Position numbers and translations under genes: made by a program. This document shows, piece by piece, positions 19,386 to 28,838 of a stretch of 40,738 nt of DNA; position 1 is the stretch's first letter; each line of letters begins with the position of its first letter. This DNA is from Bacteroidales bacterium (GTDB lineage Bacteria; Bacteroidota; Bacteroidia; Bacteroidales; JAGOPY01): the NCBI GenBank assembly GCA_030638325.1, contig DAOWEV010000193.1, positions 1 to 40,738 on the forward strand, given 5' to 3'. The notes under the pieces were generated by a model. That model was not told the origin of the DNA, made no database searches, and saw only the letters and a program-made list of their open reading frames with translations.

Positions 19386-19764
19386 ATCATCTAAAATATT
19401 TATGATAAGGCTCCTGGTGTTATCTGTAATACTTGGAGCAATCACACTGCTGTTTTACCAGGTACTTCCGGAGAACTATCTCTCACCTGCCACACCTTAT
19501 CTCATATTATTTTTCTTTGTAGTTACCTCATTGGTGCATTATATCCTGTTGAAGGCCACCGCCAACAATGCCAGGAAATTTGTGAATTCTTTTATGCTGG
19601 CAACCCTGATCAAATTCTTTGTTTACATTCCCCTGATCATTACTTATATGTATTTTAACAGGGAAGATCTGCTCCCCTTCGTGATCAGTTTTTTTGTTAT
19701 GTACATTTGTTATACCACTTTCGAAGTGCTATCGACCCTGAAGTACATTAAAAATAACAGCTAA
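19378..19764 (+). CDS. Small four-TM membrane protein, ATP-synthase-I-like position
   Basis: GTG start overlapping the AtpZ-like stop; hydrophobic helices; normally located between atpZ and atpB in Bacteroidetes. Confidence 0.7.
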   Translation: MNKSSKIFMIRLLVLSVILGAITLLFYQVLPENYLSPATPYLILFFFVVTSLVHYILLKATANNARKFVNSFMLATLIKFFVYIPLIITYMYFNREDLLPFVISFFVMYICYTTFEVLSTLKYIKNNS

Positions 19765-19768
19765 CTTT

Positions 19769-20082
19769 GTAACCATTTAGCTGTGACGTATATTTCATCA
19801 GCATGAAATGAAGCACTAAATCCGAATTTCTAAATCCTAAACAAATTTAAATGTCAGAAATACAAAACTCAAAACAGTGTATCTTTGAGGAAAGAACTTT
19901 GTTGATGATCTGCTGACTGGCGCATGGGTCAATAATAGTGAAATCTGAAAAGATGAATACCACAACACAGTTTTAAACATTTGAAAATTTGAGTTTTGAA
20001 TTTGTTTAGGATTTAGGATTTGGTGCTTAGGATTTATCAAAAGAAAACATTTGTATTGTATATAACACCTAAAATAGAAACC
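19769..20082. mobile_element. MITE-like dispersed element, copy A
   Basis: Starts gtaaccatttag...tgacgtatatttcatcag; inner inverted arms gcactaaatccgaatttctaaatcctaaacaaattt / gaatttgtttaggatttaggatttggtgcttaggattt; shared with copy B. Right boundary approximate. Confidence 0.7.
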
Positions 20083-20108
20083 TAACTTGTATAATAAATC
20101 ATAGTATT

Positions 20109-20750
20109 ATGTCAAACGACAGACTCAAAGAGATGGCCGAAATCAACCTGATGGATGGCTATGAAAAAATAGATAATTACAATTACGAGAACATTGAAAA
20201 GCTTGCCGGGCATTATAAAGCCATCCTCGGGCTGATCGGGGAAAATGCCGATCGCGAGGGATTGCTGGATACTCCTGTCAGGGTAGCAAAAGCCATGCAA
20301 TTCTTCACGCATGGATACATGCTGGATCCGGACGAGATCCTCAAATCCGCCATATTCAAAGAAGATTACAAGCAGATGGTACTGGTCAAGAATATTGAGA
20401 TCTACTCGCTCTGCGAGCATCACATGGTCCCGTTCTTCGGAAAAGCGCATGTTGCCTATATACCCGATGGACAGATCGTCGGGCTGAGCAAGATCCCCCG
20501 GGTGGTAGATGCCTATGCCCGCCGGCTGCAGGTCCAGGAAAGACTAACCACCGAGATCAAGGATTGCATGCAGCGTACATTGAACCCATTGGGCGTAGCA
20601 GTCGTGATTGAAGCCAATCATATGTGCATGTCGATGCGTGGGATCCAGAAACAAAATGCTGTTACCACTACCTCTGATTTCACCGGTGAATTCATGAAAG
20701 AAGCCACGCGTGAAGAATTTATACATTTGATTGGGGCGGATTTGCATTAG
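20109..20750 (+). CDS. folE: GTP cyclohydrolase I
   Basis: [53 protein letters not shown]. Confidence 0.97.
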   Translation: MSNDRLKEMAEINLMDGYEKIDNYNYENIEKLAGHYKAILGLIGENADREGLLDTPVRVAKAMQFFTHGYMLDPDEILKSAIFKEDYKQMVLVKNIEIYSLCEHHMVPFFGKAHVAYIPDGQIVGLSKIPRVVDAYARRLQVQERLTTEIKDCMQRTLNPLGVAVVIEANHMCMSMRGIQKQNAVTTTSDFTGEFMKEATREEFIHLIGADLH

Positions 20751-20869
20751 GGTGTTGAATCATAAACTTAACTAAGAGACTATTTACAGCTGACTTTCCT
20801 GCCAGATGAATACGCATTTCCAATGCTGGTATTATTTTTGATAAGATATTTTCCCTATCATAAATCCAT

Positions 20870-20877
20870 TACTTTTG
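20870..20877 (+). promoter_or_regulatory. Candidate -7 element (TACTTTTG) for the BI-1/YccA gene
   Basis: TAnnTTTG match 28 bp upstream of ATG 20905; no correctly spaced -33 seen. Confidence 0.35.
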
Positions 20878-20904
20878 CGTTCTTAACTTTTAAGCTGTAT
20901 AAAT

Positions 20905-21633
20905 ATGAATCTTCAACAATATGATAAATCTGTAAGCAGGCCCGCTACTGAAGGCTTGTCAACGGTTAGGACATTTTTATCGAATGTATTCATGTGGATG
21001 TTTGTCGCCCTCGGTATCACTGCATTAACTGCTTACTTGTTTGCCTCTGATGCTGCCCTGCTGGGGTATCTTATAAATTATGAAACCGGCAGTATGAGCA
21101 CGCTGGGCTGGGTGGTGATCTTTGCACCTCTCGGATTTGTGCTGTTGATGTCGTTTGGGTTTCAGAAATTATCTTACCCGGTATTAACATTGCTCTTTGT
21201 CATTTTCTCCATATTGATGGGGATGAGCCTCAGCTTTGTTTTGCTGGCTTACACAGGAGCCTCCGTGTTCAAAACATTTGTGGTTGCATCCGTCATGTTC
21301 GGCATTATGGCCGTAACAGGATACACCACAAAAATGGACCTTTCACGTTTCGGCTCCCTCATGTTCATGGGATTGATCGGGATCATCATCGCTTCCGTGG
21401 TCAATATGTTCATGCGCTCTGAAACCATGGATTATGTCATCAGTTTCATTGGAGTGCTGGTATTTACGGGACTGACCGCGTATGATGTCCAGAAATTAAA
21501 GAGAATTGGCGCTGGTGCGGAATATGGTGCAGAATCCACCAAAAAACTGGTGATCCTCGGGGCCTTAAACCTGTATCTTGACTTTATTAATTTATTTCTA
21601 TTTTTGCTGCGCTTTTTAGGAAACAGAAAATAA
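20905..21633 (+). CDS. Bax inhibitor-1/YccA family membrane protein
   Basis: LSTVRTFLSNVFMWMFVALGITALTAYLFA, GALNLYLDFINLFLFLLRFLGNRK. Confidence 0.95.
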   Translation: MNLQQYDKSVSRPATEGLSTVRTFLSNVFMWMFVALGITALTAYLFASDAALLGYLINYETGSMSTLGWVVIFAPLGFVLLMSFGFQKLSYPVLTLLFVIFSILMGMSLSFVLLAYTGASVFKTFVVASVMFGIMAVTGYTTKMDLSRFGSLMFMGLIGIIIASVVNMFMRSETMDYVISFIGVLVFTGLTAYDVQKLKRIGAGAEYGAESTKKLVILGALNLYLDFINLFLFLLRFLGNRK

Positions 21634-21667
21634 TTTGTAATGCGAATTAAGGGTTGAGATTTTATTT

Positions 21668-21914
21668 AACCACAAAGTCACACTAAGGATGTCACAATAC
21701 CGATTGCTATCGGTATCACAAAGTATCCAAAGAAAAAATTTGATCTTTATGAATGTAGATATACAAATGGCACAAATACTCACTTATTTGAAGCTTTCAG
21801 GATGTAAGTTAGGCTTTTTGGCAAACTTCAAGTTCAGGAATTTGAAAGATGGTATTAACGGGTAGTTCTTTAATCCTTAGTGTGACTTTGTGACATCCTT
21901 TGTGACCTTTGTGG
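21668..21914. repeat. Inverted-repeat-bounded intergenic cassette
   Basis: Perfect 20-bp inverted repeat CACAAAGTCACACTAAGGAT (21671-21690) / ATCCTTAGTGTGACTTTGTG (21873-21892), plus CCACAAAG-type ends. Confidence 0.85.
21749..21865 (+). pseudogene. Remnant resembling the C-terminus of a GxxExxY family protein
   Basis: Frame reads MNVDIQMAQILTYLKLSGCKLGFLANFKFRNLKDGING*, resembling the family C-terminus (..aQlltYLKlsg.klGlLiNFn...LkdGi..). Confidence 0.7.
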
Positions 21915-21985
21915 TAAAAAAAACCTCTTTCAACTCTTGACTCGCATTAATAACGATAATTTAACCAGTTAATAACGGGAACACA

Positions 21986-22876
21986 ATGAGAGCATACTTA
22001 TTCCCCGGGCAGGGAGCCCAGTATCCAGGGATGGGACAGGATCTTTATAAAGATTCTGCAGTCGCCAGGGATATTTTTAAGAAAGCCGATAATATTCTTG
22101 GTTTTAAGATCACGGAGATCATGTTTGAGGGCACTGATGAGGACCTCAGGCAAACCAAGGTCACCCAGCCGGCTATTTTTCTGCATTCAGTCATCCTGGC
22201 CATGACGATGGGCGAGGATTTTAAACCGGACATGGTAGCAGGCCATTCTCTTGGAGAATTTTCGGCCCTGGTAGCCAATAAGACATTGTCATTTGAAGAT
22301 GGCCTCAAGCTGGTGTTCAAGAGAGCCCTCGCGATGCAGCATGCCTGTGAGCTGGAGCCCTCCACCATGGCGGCTGTTCTTGGAATGGACGACAAAGAAG
22401 TTGAAAAGATCCTGGATTCAATAAAAGATGAAATCGTGGTTCCGGCCAATTTTAACAGCCCCGGGCAGTTGGTGATCTCAGGCAGCATAAAGGGCGTTGA
22501 AATGGCTACCGAAAAACTTACCGAAGCAGGCGCCAAGCGTGTCATTCCCCTGAAAGTAGGGGGCGCTTTTCACTCCCCCCTGATGCAACCCGCCGGTGAT
22601 GAGCTGGCAAAAGCGATCGACAGTACCAAATTTATAAAAGGGATCTGTCCGGTTTACCAGAATGTTACAGGCCAGCCGGTAACAGATCCGGAGATCATCA
22701 AGAAAAACCTGATAGCCCAGTTAACTTCACCGGTACGCTGGACCCAGACATCTATAAACATGATCGCCGATGGTGCCAGTATTTTCATCGAGGTAGGGCC
22801 AGGTACGGTGTTGCAAGGCCTGGTGAAGAAAGTGAAGCGGGACGTTAAGACTGAGAGTGCGGAGCTTGGGAATTAG
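21986..22876 (+). CDS. fabD: Malonyl CoA-acyl carrier protein transacylase
   Basis: YLFPGQGAQYPGMGQDLY, VAGHSLGEFSALVANK, GAFHSPLMQPA. Confidence 0.97.
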   Translation: MRAYLFPGQGAQYPGMGQDLYKDSAVARDIFKKADNILGFKITEIMFEGTDEDLRQTKVTQPAIFLHSVILAMTMGEDFKPDMVAGHSLGEFSALVANKTLSFEDGLKLVFKRALAMQHACELEPSTMAAVLGMDDKEVEKILDSIKDEIVVPANFNSPGQLVISGSIKGVEMATEKLTEAGAKRVIPLKVGGAFHSPLMQPAGDELAKAIDSTKFIKGICPVYQNVTGQPVTDPEIIKKNLIAQLTSPVRWTQTSINMIADGASIFIEVGPGTVLQGLVKKVKRDVKTESAELGN

Positions 22877-22903
22877 TTGACGGTTGACGGTTGACAGTTA
22901 TCA
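22876..22903 (+). repeat. Heptamer repeat GTTGACG, 3-4 units
   Basis: gttgacg gttgacg gttgaca gttatca, starting on the last base of the fabD stop codon. Confidence 0.8.
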
Positions 22904-22908
22904 GTATG

Positions 22909-22940
22909 GGTTGCAAGTTGAGAACCTGCAACTTGCAACC
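22909..22940. terminator. Perfect 11-bp inverted repeat between convergent genes, possible bidirectional terminator
   Basis: GGTTGCAAGTT (22909-22919) / AACTTGCAACC (22930-22940), 10-nt loop; A-rich run follows at 22947-22954. Confidence 0.45.
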
Positions 22941-22990
22941 TGCAACAAAAAAAATAGACAACATGTTGGCAAAAGTTGCACCCTAAATAC

Positions 22991-23740
22991 CTATAGCGTA
23001 TCGTTCAATATTTTTCCGGAATTTATCAAACGATCCAGGGAAGGCTCAAAACGTGCTCTCTCCATAGCCTCAAAATATCTCATGTTATGCAGGTCGGTAC
23101 CAATAAATTCGATCATGCCTTCATCGATGAATTTCGCGGCTATCTTGTTGACCGGGTCCGGGTAATACCCGGCAAGAGATATGGCATTCACCTGGAAAAA
23201 AACGCCCCTGTCTTTCAATTCCTCAAATTTCTTCCAGTCATTGAACCAGTATGAATACCTTTCGGGATGTGCCAGTATCACCTTGTAACCATCCACCTGA
23301 AGATTGAAGATAATGCCTTTAATATTCGGATGGGGATTGAAATATGATAACTCGATAAGGATATATTTGTCTCCGAAAGTCAACAGATCTCCTTCATCAA
23401 TTTTCTCCTGGAAGCCGTCATCCACAAGGTATTCTGCTGCGGCTTCAAGGCTTACCGGAATATTTTCATCCTGAATGGCTTTTCTGACATCCTGCAATCC
23501 GGCTTTTATGACCGTGGGCGTATTCCTGAAAAATTCCTGCTGGATATGAGGGGTTGTTACCAGTTTTGAGTATCCCAGGCCATTCAATTTCCTGATCAGG
23601 TCGATGGAATCTTCGAGTGTTCCCACCCCGTCATCAATACCGGGAATCAGGTGGGAGTGCATGTCGGCCACAAGTGGTGAAAGGCTCACAGGCTGAGATA
23701 GTTTTTTCTTTCCGAAAAGCTTTTTGAAGACCATCAGCAA
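22991..23740 (-). CDS. CpsB/YwqE-type tyrosine-protein phosphatase (PHP-like)
   Basis: LVADMHSHLIPGIDDGVGTLEDSIDLIRKL, VTTPHI, ILAHPERY. Confidence 0.9.
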   Translation of the reverse strand: MLMVFKKLFGKKKLSQPVSLSPLVADMHSHLIPGIDDGVGTLEDSIDLIRKLNGLGYSKLVTTPHIQQEFFRNTPTVIKAGLQDVRKAIQDENIPVSLEAAAEYLVDDGFQEKIDEGDLLTFGDKYILIELSYFNPHPNIKGIIFNLQVDGYKVILAHPERYSYWFNDWKKFEELKDRGVFFQVNAISLAGYYPDPVNKIAAKFIDEGMIEFIGTDLHNMRYFEAMERARFEPSLDRLINSGKILNDTL

Positions 23741-23746
23741 GTATTT

Positions 23747-24799
23747 TCAACGTTTCAGGTACTGCTCTTCGTAATACTTCTTATAATCCCCGGAAGTAAC
23801 GTTGTTAAGCCATTCTTCATTAGCAAGGTACCAATCTACTGTTTTGTGCAGGCCTTTCTCAAAATCCACCGAGGGACTCCATCCCAACTCATGCTGCAAT
23901 TTTCCAGAATCAATGGCGTATCTCAGGTCATGTCCGGCACGGTCCTTCACATAAGTGATAAGTTTTTCAGATGTACCCTCTGCCCTGCCAAGCTTACCAT
24001 CCATGATCCGGCAAAGCAGTTTTATGAGATCGATGTTACGCCATTCGTTATTACCTCCTATGTTGTACGTCTCTCCCGTCTTCCCTTTGTGAAAGATCAG
24101 GTCGATGGCGGCAGTATGGTCTTCAACAAACAGCCAGTCCCTCACATTTTCTCCTTTTCCGTATACCGGCAATGGCTTGTTATTGCGAATATTATGAATG
24201 AATAAAGGGATCAGTTTTTCAGGAAACTGGTTGCCGCCATAGTTGTTTGAGCAATTCGAAATCACTATTGGCAGGTTAAAAGTATGATAATAGGCCCTGA
24301 CGAGGTGGTCTGAACTTGCCTTGGAGGCCGAATACGGACTTCTGGGGTCGTAGGGCGTGTTTTCAGTGAAATATCCTTCTTCTCCGAGTGAACCATAAAC
24401 CTCATCGGTAGAAATATGATAAAAGAGCTTGCCCTCCGGTTGATCTTTCCAGATATGCCTGGCCGCATTCAACAGGTTCACCGTACCGATGATGTTGGTA
24501 ATGATAAATTCCATCGGGTTTGAAATTGATCTGTCGACATGGGATTCGGCGGCAAGATGGATCACTCCGTCAAAACGGTATTTCTCAAAAAGGGGCATGA
24601 TCTCCTTGTCAAATGAAATATCGGCCTTTACAAATTCATAATTCGGCTTGTCCTCAACATCCCTGAGATTTTCAAGGTTCCCGGCATAGGTTAAAGCATC
24701 CAGGTTCACGATCCTGTAATGCGGGTATTTATTGACGAAAAACCTCACTATATGAGATCCGATAAACCCGGCCCCTCCTGTTATTAATATAGTCTTCAT
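23747..24799 (-). CDS. rfbB: dTDP-glucose 4,6-dehydratase
   Basis: ILITGGAGFIGSHIVRFFVNKYP, AAESHVDRSI, STDEVYGSLGEEGYFTE, YSASKASSDHLVRAY. Confidence 0.96.
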   Translation of the reverse strand: MKTILITGGAGFIGSHIVRFFVNKYPHYRIVNLDALTYAGNLENLRDVEDKPNYEFVKADISFDKEIMPLFEKYRFDGVIHLAAESHVDRSISNPMEFIITNIIGTVNLLNAARHIWKDQPEGKLFYHISTDEVYGSLGEEGYFTENTPYDPRSPYSASKASSDHLVRAYYHTFNLPIVISNCSNNYGGNQFPEKLIPLFIHNIRNNKPLPVYGKGENVRDWLFVEDHTAAIDLIFHKGKTGETYNIGGNNEWRNIDLIKLLCRIMDGKLGRAEGTSEKLITYVKDRAGHDLRYAIDSGKLQHELGWSPSVDFEKGLHKTVDWYLANEEWLNNVTSGDYKKYYEEQYLKR

Positions 24800-24803
24800 A
24801 CGT

Positions 24804-25817
24804 TTAATTTTTTAATTTCTTTTCCCACTCCCAGGCCGACAGCATCATCTCGTCGAGGCCTTTTTCCGCTTTCCATCCCAATTCCCGGTTGGCATAAGAG
24901 GTATCTGCCCAGACCTTTTCAATATCCCCGGAACGACGATCTACGATCCGGTAATTCAGTTTCACACCTGATACCTTTTCGAATGAATGGATCACATCCA
25001 GTACCGAATAGCCGGTACCTGTTCCGAGGTTAAAGACTTCGCACTTCGACAGGGTTTTGGATTCAAGCAGGCGTTTCAGGGCAACTACGTGGGCCTTGGC
25101 CAGGTCCACCACATGGATATAGTCCCGTACCGGGGTCCCGTCAGGGGTGTTGTAATCATTGCCAAAGACCCTCAGAAATTCGCGTTTTCCGGTAGCTGTC
25201 TGAGTAATGTACGGAACGAGATTGTCTGGAATACCGGTTGGCGACTCACCGATCAAAGCTGATTCATGGGCTCCTATAGGATTGAAGTACCTGAGCAGTA
25301 TGGCCTGAATAGCAGATGCCCTGGTTGTGTCAAAGATTACGTCTTCCATGATCTTCTTGGTGTTCCCATACGGAGATTCAGCCTTTCGCAAAGGGGCCTG
25401 TTCCGTTACGGGAAGTTGTTCCGGCTGCCCATAAACAGTACATGAAGAGGAAAAAACCATCTTATTTACCTCCTTATCTTTCATACATTTCAACAAGTTG
25501 ACCGAGGATAAAATATTGTTGTGATAATATTTCAATGGTTCATTTACCGACTCTCCAACTGATTTAAAAGCAGCAAAATGTATCACAGCTTCAATATCCG
25601 GGTAATTGCTGAACAGCGCTTCGGTTTTTCCCAGGTCGCAAAGGTCAAAAACTTCCAAAACGGGAAGGGTTCCGGTGATCTGTTCAATATTATAAGGCAC
25701 ATCCCCTGAAGAATTGGAGAGGTTATCTACAATGACAACTTCAAAACCCTCCTGCTGCAATTCCACCACAGTGTGAGAACCAATATAGCCCGTTCCGCCG
25801 GTTACCAGTATTTGCAT
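24804..25817 (-). CDS. galE: UDP-glucose 4-epimerase
   Basis: ILVTGGTGYIGSHTVVELQQEGFEVVIVDNLSNSS, SSSCTVYGQPEQLPVTE, YGNTKKIMED, RYFNPIGAHESALIGE. Confidence 0.96.
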   Translation of the reverse strand: MQILVTGGTGYIGSHTVVELQQEGFEVVIVDNLSNSSGDVPYNIEQITGTLPVLEVFDLCDLGKTEALFSNYPDIEAVIHFAAFKSVGESVNEPLKYYHNNILSSVNLLKCMKDKEVNKMVFSSSCTVYGQPEQLPVTEQAPLRKAESPYGNTKKIMEDVIFDTTRASAIQAILLRYFNPIGAHESALIGESPTGIPDNLVPYITQTATGKREFLRVFGNDYNTPDGTPVRDYIHVVDLAKAHVVALKRLLESKTLSKCEVFNLGTGTGYSVLDVIHSFEKVSGVKLNYRIVDRRSGDIEKVWADTSYANRELGWKAEKGLDEMMLSAWEWEKKLKN

Positions 25818-25857
25818 TGTAATTAATTAAGGTTTTTTACAACAATATTCTTAACCG

Positions 25858-25934
25858 AACTTTCAACTTTCAACTTTCAACTTATAACTTATAACTTATA
25901 ACTTTTAACTTTCAACTTTCAACTTTTAACTTTT
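25858..25934 (+). repeat. Tandem heptamer array AACTT[T/A][C/T], 11 units
   Basis: aactttc aactttc aactttc aacttat aacttat aacttat aactttt aactttc aactttc aactttt aactttt. Confidence 0.95.
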
Positions 25935-25959
25935 AACTCCTAATTAAGAATCAAACAGC

Positions 25960-27255
25960 CTAAAGACTCCAATACTCCATATCCTTTATCTTTTTCCGCA
26001 ATATACCTTTGATATCAATAATGATAGGACTGTTATGCGTGATCGTCCTGAAAAAGTTTTCATCCAGGTCAAGATAATCCTTGTGAGCAACTGCAAGTAT
26101 GACTGCATCGTAGATATCATCAGGTTCTTCAATCAGGCCAAAACCATATTCCTGCATCAGTTCTTCTGAGTTTGCGTAGGGATCCACGACATCGATGTTC
26201 ACCCCATAGTCTTTTAGCTCATTATAGACATCAGCCACTTTTGAGTTCCGGATATCGCTTACATTTTCCTTAAAAGTGACTCCCATGATCAGGACATGCG
26301 TATGCAACACGTTTTTTCCGGCTGCGATCAGCTTTTTCACCAGTTGTTTGGCCACATAAGGGCCCATGGAATCATTCACAAAGCGTCCGGAATTGATTAT
26401 CTGGGGGTGGTACTTATACTCTTTTGCCTTATACGTGAGGTAATACGGATCCACGCCAATACAGTGACCTCCAACCAGTCCGGGATAAAAATTCAAAAAA
26501 TTCCATTTTGTTCCGGCAGCTTCAAGCACATCATAAGTGTTAATACCCATTCTGTTAAAGATGATCGACAATTCATTCATGAGGCCAATATTCACATCCC
26601 GTTGTGTATTTTCAATGATCTTGGCAGCTTCTGCAACTTTGATGGATGAGGCCCTGAAAACACCGGCCTGAACAACCATCTCATATACTTTGGCAACCTG
26701 CTCAAGCGATTCTTCATCACAGCCCGAAACAACCTTTTTGATAGTCACTATGGTATGTTCTTTATCGCCCGGGTTAATACGTTCCGGAGAATAGCCGGCT
26801 TTAAAATCTACACAAGCCTTCAAGCCCGATTCTTTTTCAAGGACAGGAATACAATCTTCTTCTGTGGCTCCCGGATAGACGGTTGATTCAAAAACAACAT
26901 AATCTCCTTTTTTCAGTATTTTCCCGACTGTTTCAGAAGCTTTCAGCAGAGGGCTCAGGTCCGGCATGTTTCTTTCATCGATGGGCGTAGGCACAGCTAC
27001 AATATGGAATGTTGCTTCTTTTAGTTTTTCAGGGTCTGCGGTAAACTCGATATCACAGTTTTCAAATGCTGATGGGGGCAATTCCTCGCTGGGATCCTGG
27101 CCGTTTTTCATCATCTCAACACGTTCATGATTGATATCGAACCCAATAACAGGGACAATCCTGGCAAACTCCAGGGCAATTGGTAATCCCACATATCCCA
27201 GGCCAACAACAGATAGTTTAGCTTCTTTCGCTAATAACTCATTATATATTTCCAT
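25960..27255 (-). CDS. Nucleotide sugar dehydrogenase, TviB/WbpO-like (UDP-N-acetylhexosamine 6-dehydrogenase)
   Basis: LSVVGLGYVGLPIALEFARIVPVIGFDIN, ESTVYPGATEE, GYSPERINPGDKEH, LVGGHCIGVDPYYLTYKAKE. Confidence 0.92.
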   Translation of the reverse strand: MEIYNELLAKEAKLSVVGLGYVGLPIALEFARIVPVIGFDINHERVEMMKNGQDPSEELPPSAFENCDIEFTADPEKLKEATFHIVAVPTPIDERNMPDLSPLLKASETVGKILKKGDYVVFESTVYPGATEEDCIPVLEKESGLKACVDFKAGYSPERINPGDKEHTIVTIKKVVSGCDEESLEQVAKVYEMVVQAGVFRASSIKVAEAAKIIENTQRDVNIGLMNELSIIFNRMGINTYDVLEAAGTKWNFLNFYPGLVGGHCIGVDPYYLTYKAKEYKYHPQIINSGRFVNDSMGPYVAKQLVKKLIAAGKNVLHTHVLIMGVTFKENVSDIRNSKVADVYNELKDYGVNIDVVDPYANSEELMQEYGFGLIEEPDDIYDAVILAVAHKDYLDLDENFFRTITHNSPIIIDIKGILRKKIKDMEYWSL

Positions 27256-27268
27256 AAAAACTATTTCT

Positions 27269-28228
27269 TTATTTAAGCAATTTCTTCAGCATGGGATGAT
27301 AGTCCCCTGTGAGGCCGACAGGAGTGGCATTTCTGATCTCATATGCAATCTCAATACTGGATCTTGCATCTTCCAATCCAAATCCTTCTCCATTCAATAT
27401 GTTCTTATAAGTCTCCGTGTGTAATTCATTAAATCCTCCACTGAATTCGATTTCCCTGCCTTCCACAGTAATTGAACGAAATGTTCTCTGTCCGCGGGCT
27501 TTCACATTATCAGGAAGAACATTGTAGTCCAGGCTCATGAACCACCTCACACGGGCTCTTTCAAGATGCAGGAAGCCTGCAGAGCTTTTTTCATCCTGGT
27601 AATGAACAATATTTCCTTTTACACGGCCGAAGGCCATGGTCAGCATATCAAAGAAATGGATCCCGATATTGGTAGCCACACCCCCGGATTTATGGGTATC
27701 TCCTTTCCAGGAAATAGAATACCAAAGCCCGCGGCTGGTTATATATGCCAGATCAATATCGTAGATCTTATCCGGCGGGCCACTATCTATTTCCGCTTTA
27801 AGCTGCTGTATTGCAGGATGCAGGCGAACCTGAAGAACCACATTGATCTGCTTGCCGGTCTCTTCCTCTATCTCTCTCAATGCATCTACATTCCAGGGGT
27901 TCAGCACCAATGGTTTTTCACAGATGGCATGTGCTTCATTGCGCAAGGCCAGGCGGATATGTGCATCATGCAGATAATTCGGTGAACAGATGGCAACATA
28001 GTCTATCTTTTTCCCTTCTTTTCTCCTGAGTTTATCAAGGTGCCTGTCGAACCTCTCTGTTTCAACAAAAAAATCAGCCTCCGGAAAATAACTGTCAATG
28101 ATCCCAACGCTATCGTATTTATCTACCGCTGAAACCAATATGTTGCCCGTATCTTTTATGGCTTTCATATGCCTGGGAGCAATATAACCTGCAGCACCGA
28201 TAAGTGCAAATCTTACTGGTTTACCCAT
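27269..28228 (-). CDS. wbpB: Gfo/Idh/MocA oxidoreductase, WbpB/WlbA-like (UDP-N-acetyl-2-amino-2-deoxyglucuronate 3-dehydrogenase)
   Basis: RFALIGAAGYIAPRHMKAIKDTGN, CSPNYLHDAHIRLALRNEAHAICEKPLVLN; next to wbpD and wbpE homologues. Confidence 0.88.
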   Translation of the reverse strand: MGKPVRFALIGAAGYIAPRHMKAIKDTGNILVSAVDKYDSVGIIDSYFPEADFFVETERFDRHLDKLRRKEGKKIDYVAICSPNYLHDAHIRLALRNEAHAICEKPLVLNPWNVDALREIEEETGKQINVVLQVRLHPAIQQLKAEIDSGPPDKIYDIDLAYITSRGLWYSISWKGDTHKSGGVATNIGIHFFDMLTMAFGRVKGNIVHYQDEKSSAGFLHLERARVRWFMSLDYNVLPDNVKARGQRTFRSITVEGREIEFSGGFNELHTETYKNILNGEGFGLEDARSSIEIAYEIRNATPVGLTGDYHPMLKKLLK

Positions 28229-28252
28229 ATATCTTCTTATTTAGAAATGATC

Positions 28253-28834
28253 TCAAACTTCAAGCTTTCGTACTTTCCCATCCTTCAGAAGGTATTTCCC
28301 GCCACTTTCAGGGCATACAGCCACTTTTTCAGCATCAAACTCGAGGCGATGCCCATATTCACTCATCCATCCCACATGTCGTGCCGGGTTTCCCAACACC
28401 AGCGCATAGCTGGGGACATCCCTCAGAACGACTGCCCCTGCACCAATAAAAGCATATTCCCCAATGGTGATACCACATATAATGGTAGCATTGGCCCCTA
28501 TTGAAACCCCTTTTTTAACCAGCGTCCTGATATATTGATCCTTTCTGACAATGGCGCTTCTGGGGTTTTTGATATTGGTAAATACCATCGAAGGACCCAG
28601 GAATACATCATCTTCGCAGATGACTCCGGTGTAAATCGAAATATTATTTTGTACCTTAACGTTTTTACCCAGCACTACATCAGGAGAGACAACCACATTC
28701 TGGCCAATATTACATTTTTCACCCATTACACTTCCTGTCATAATATGAGAGAAATGCCATATTTTACAGTCTTTTCCTATACTGCAACCGGCATCGATCA
28801 CAGCTGTTTCATGGGCGAAATAATCTTGTTCCAT
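28253..28834 (-). CDS. wbpD: Left-handed beta-helix N-acetyltransferase, WbpD/WlbB-like
   Basis: Hexapeptide repeats ([70 protein letters not shown]). Confidence 0.9.
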   Translation of the reverse strand: MEQDYFAHETAVIDAGCSIGKDCKIWHFSHIMTGSVMGEKCNIGQNVVVSPDVVLGKNVKVQNNISIYTGVICEDDVFLGPSMVFTNIKNPRSAIVRKDQYIRTLVKKGVSIGANATIICGITIGEYAFIGAGAVVLRDVPSYALVLGNPARHVGWMSEYGHRLEFDAEKVAVCPESGGKYLLKDGKVRKLEV

Positions 28835-28838
28835 CTCC

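Noticed and set aside
19837-20040. 67-aa ORF (MINPKHQILNPKQIQNSNFQ...)
   Set aside because: Translation of the dispersed element; the same ILNPKHQILN string recurs in the ORF 39649-39837 from copy B
22884-23165. 93-aa plus-strand ORF
   Set aside because: Overlaps the heptad/hairpin junction and the CpsB-type gene antisense
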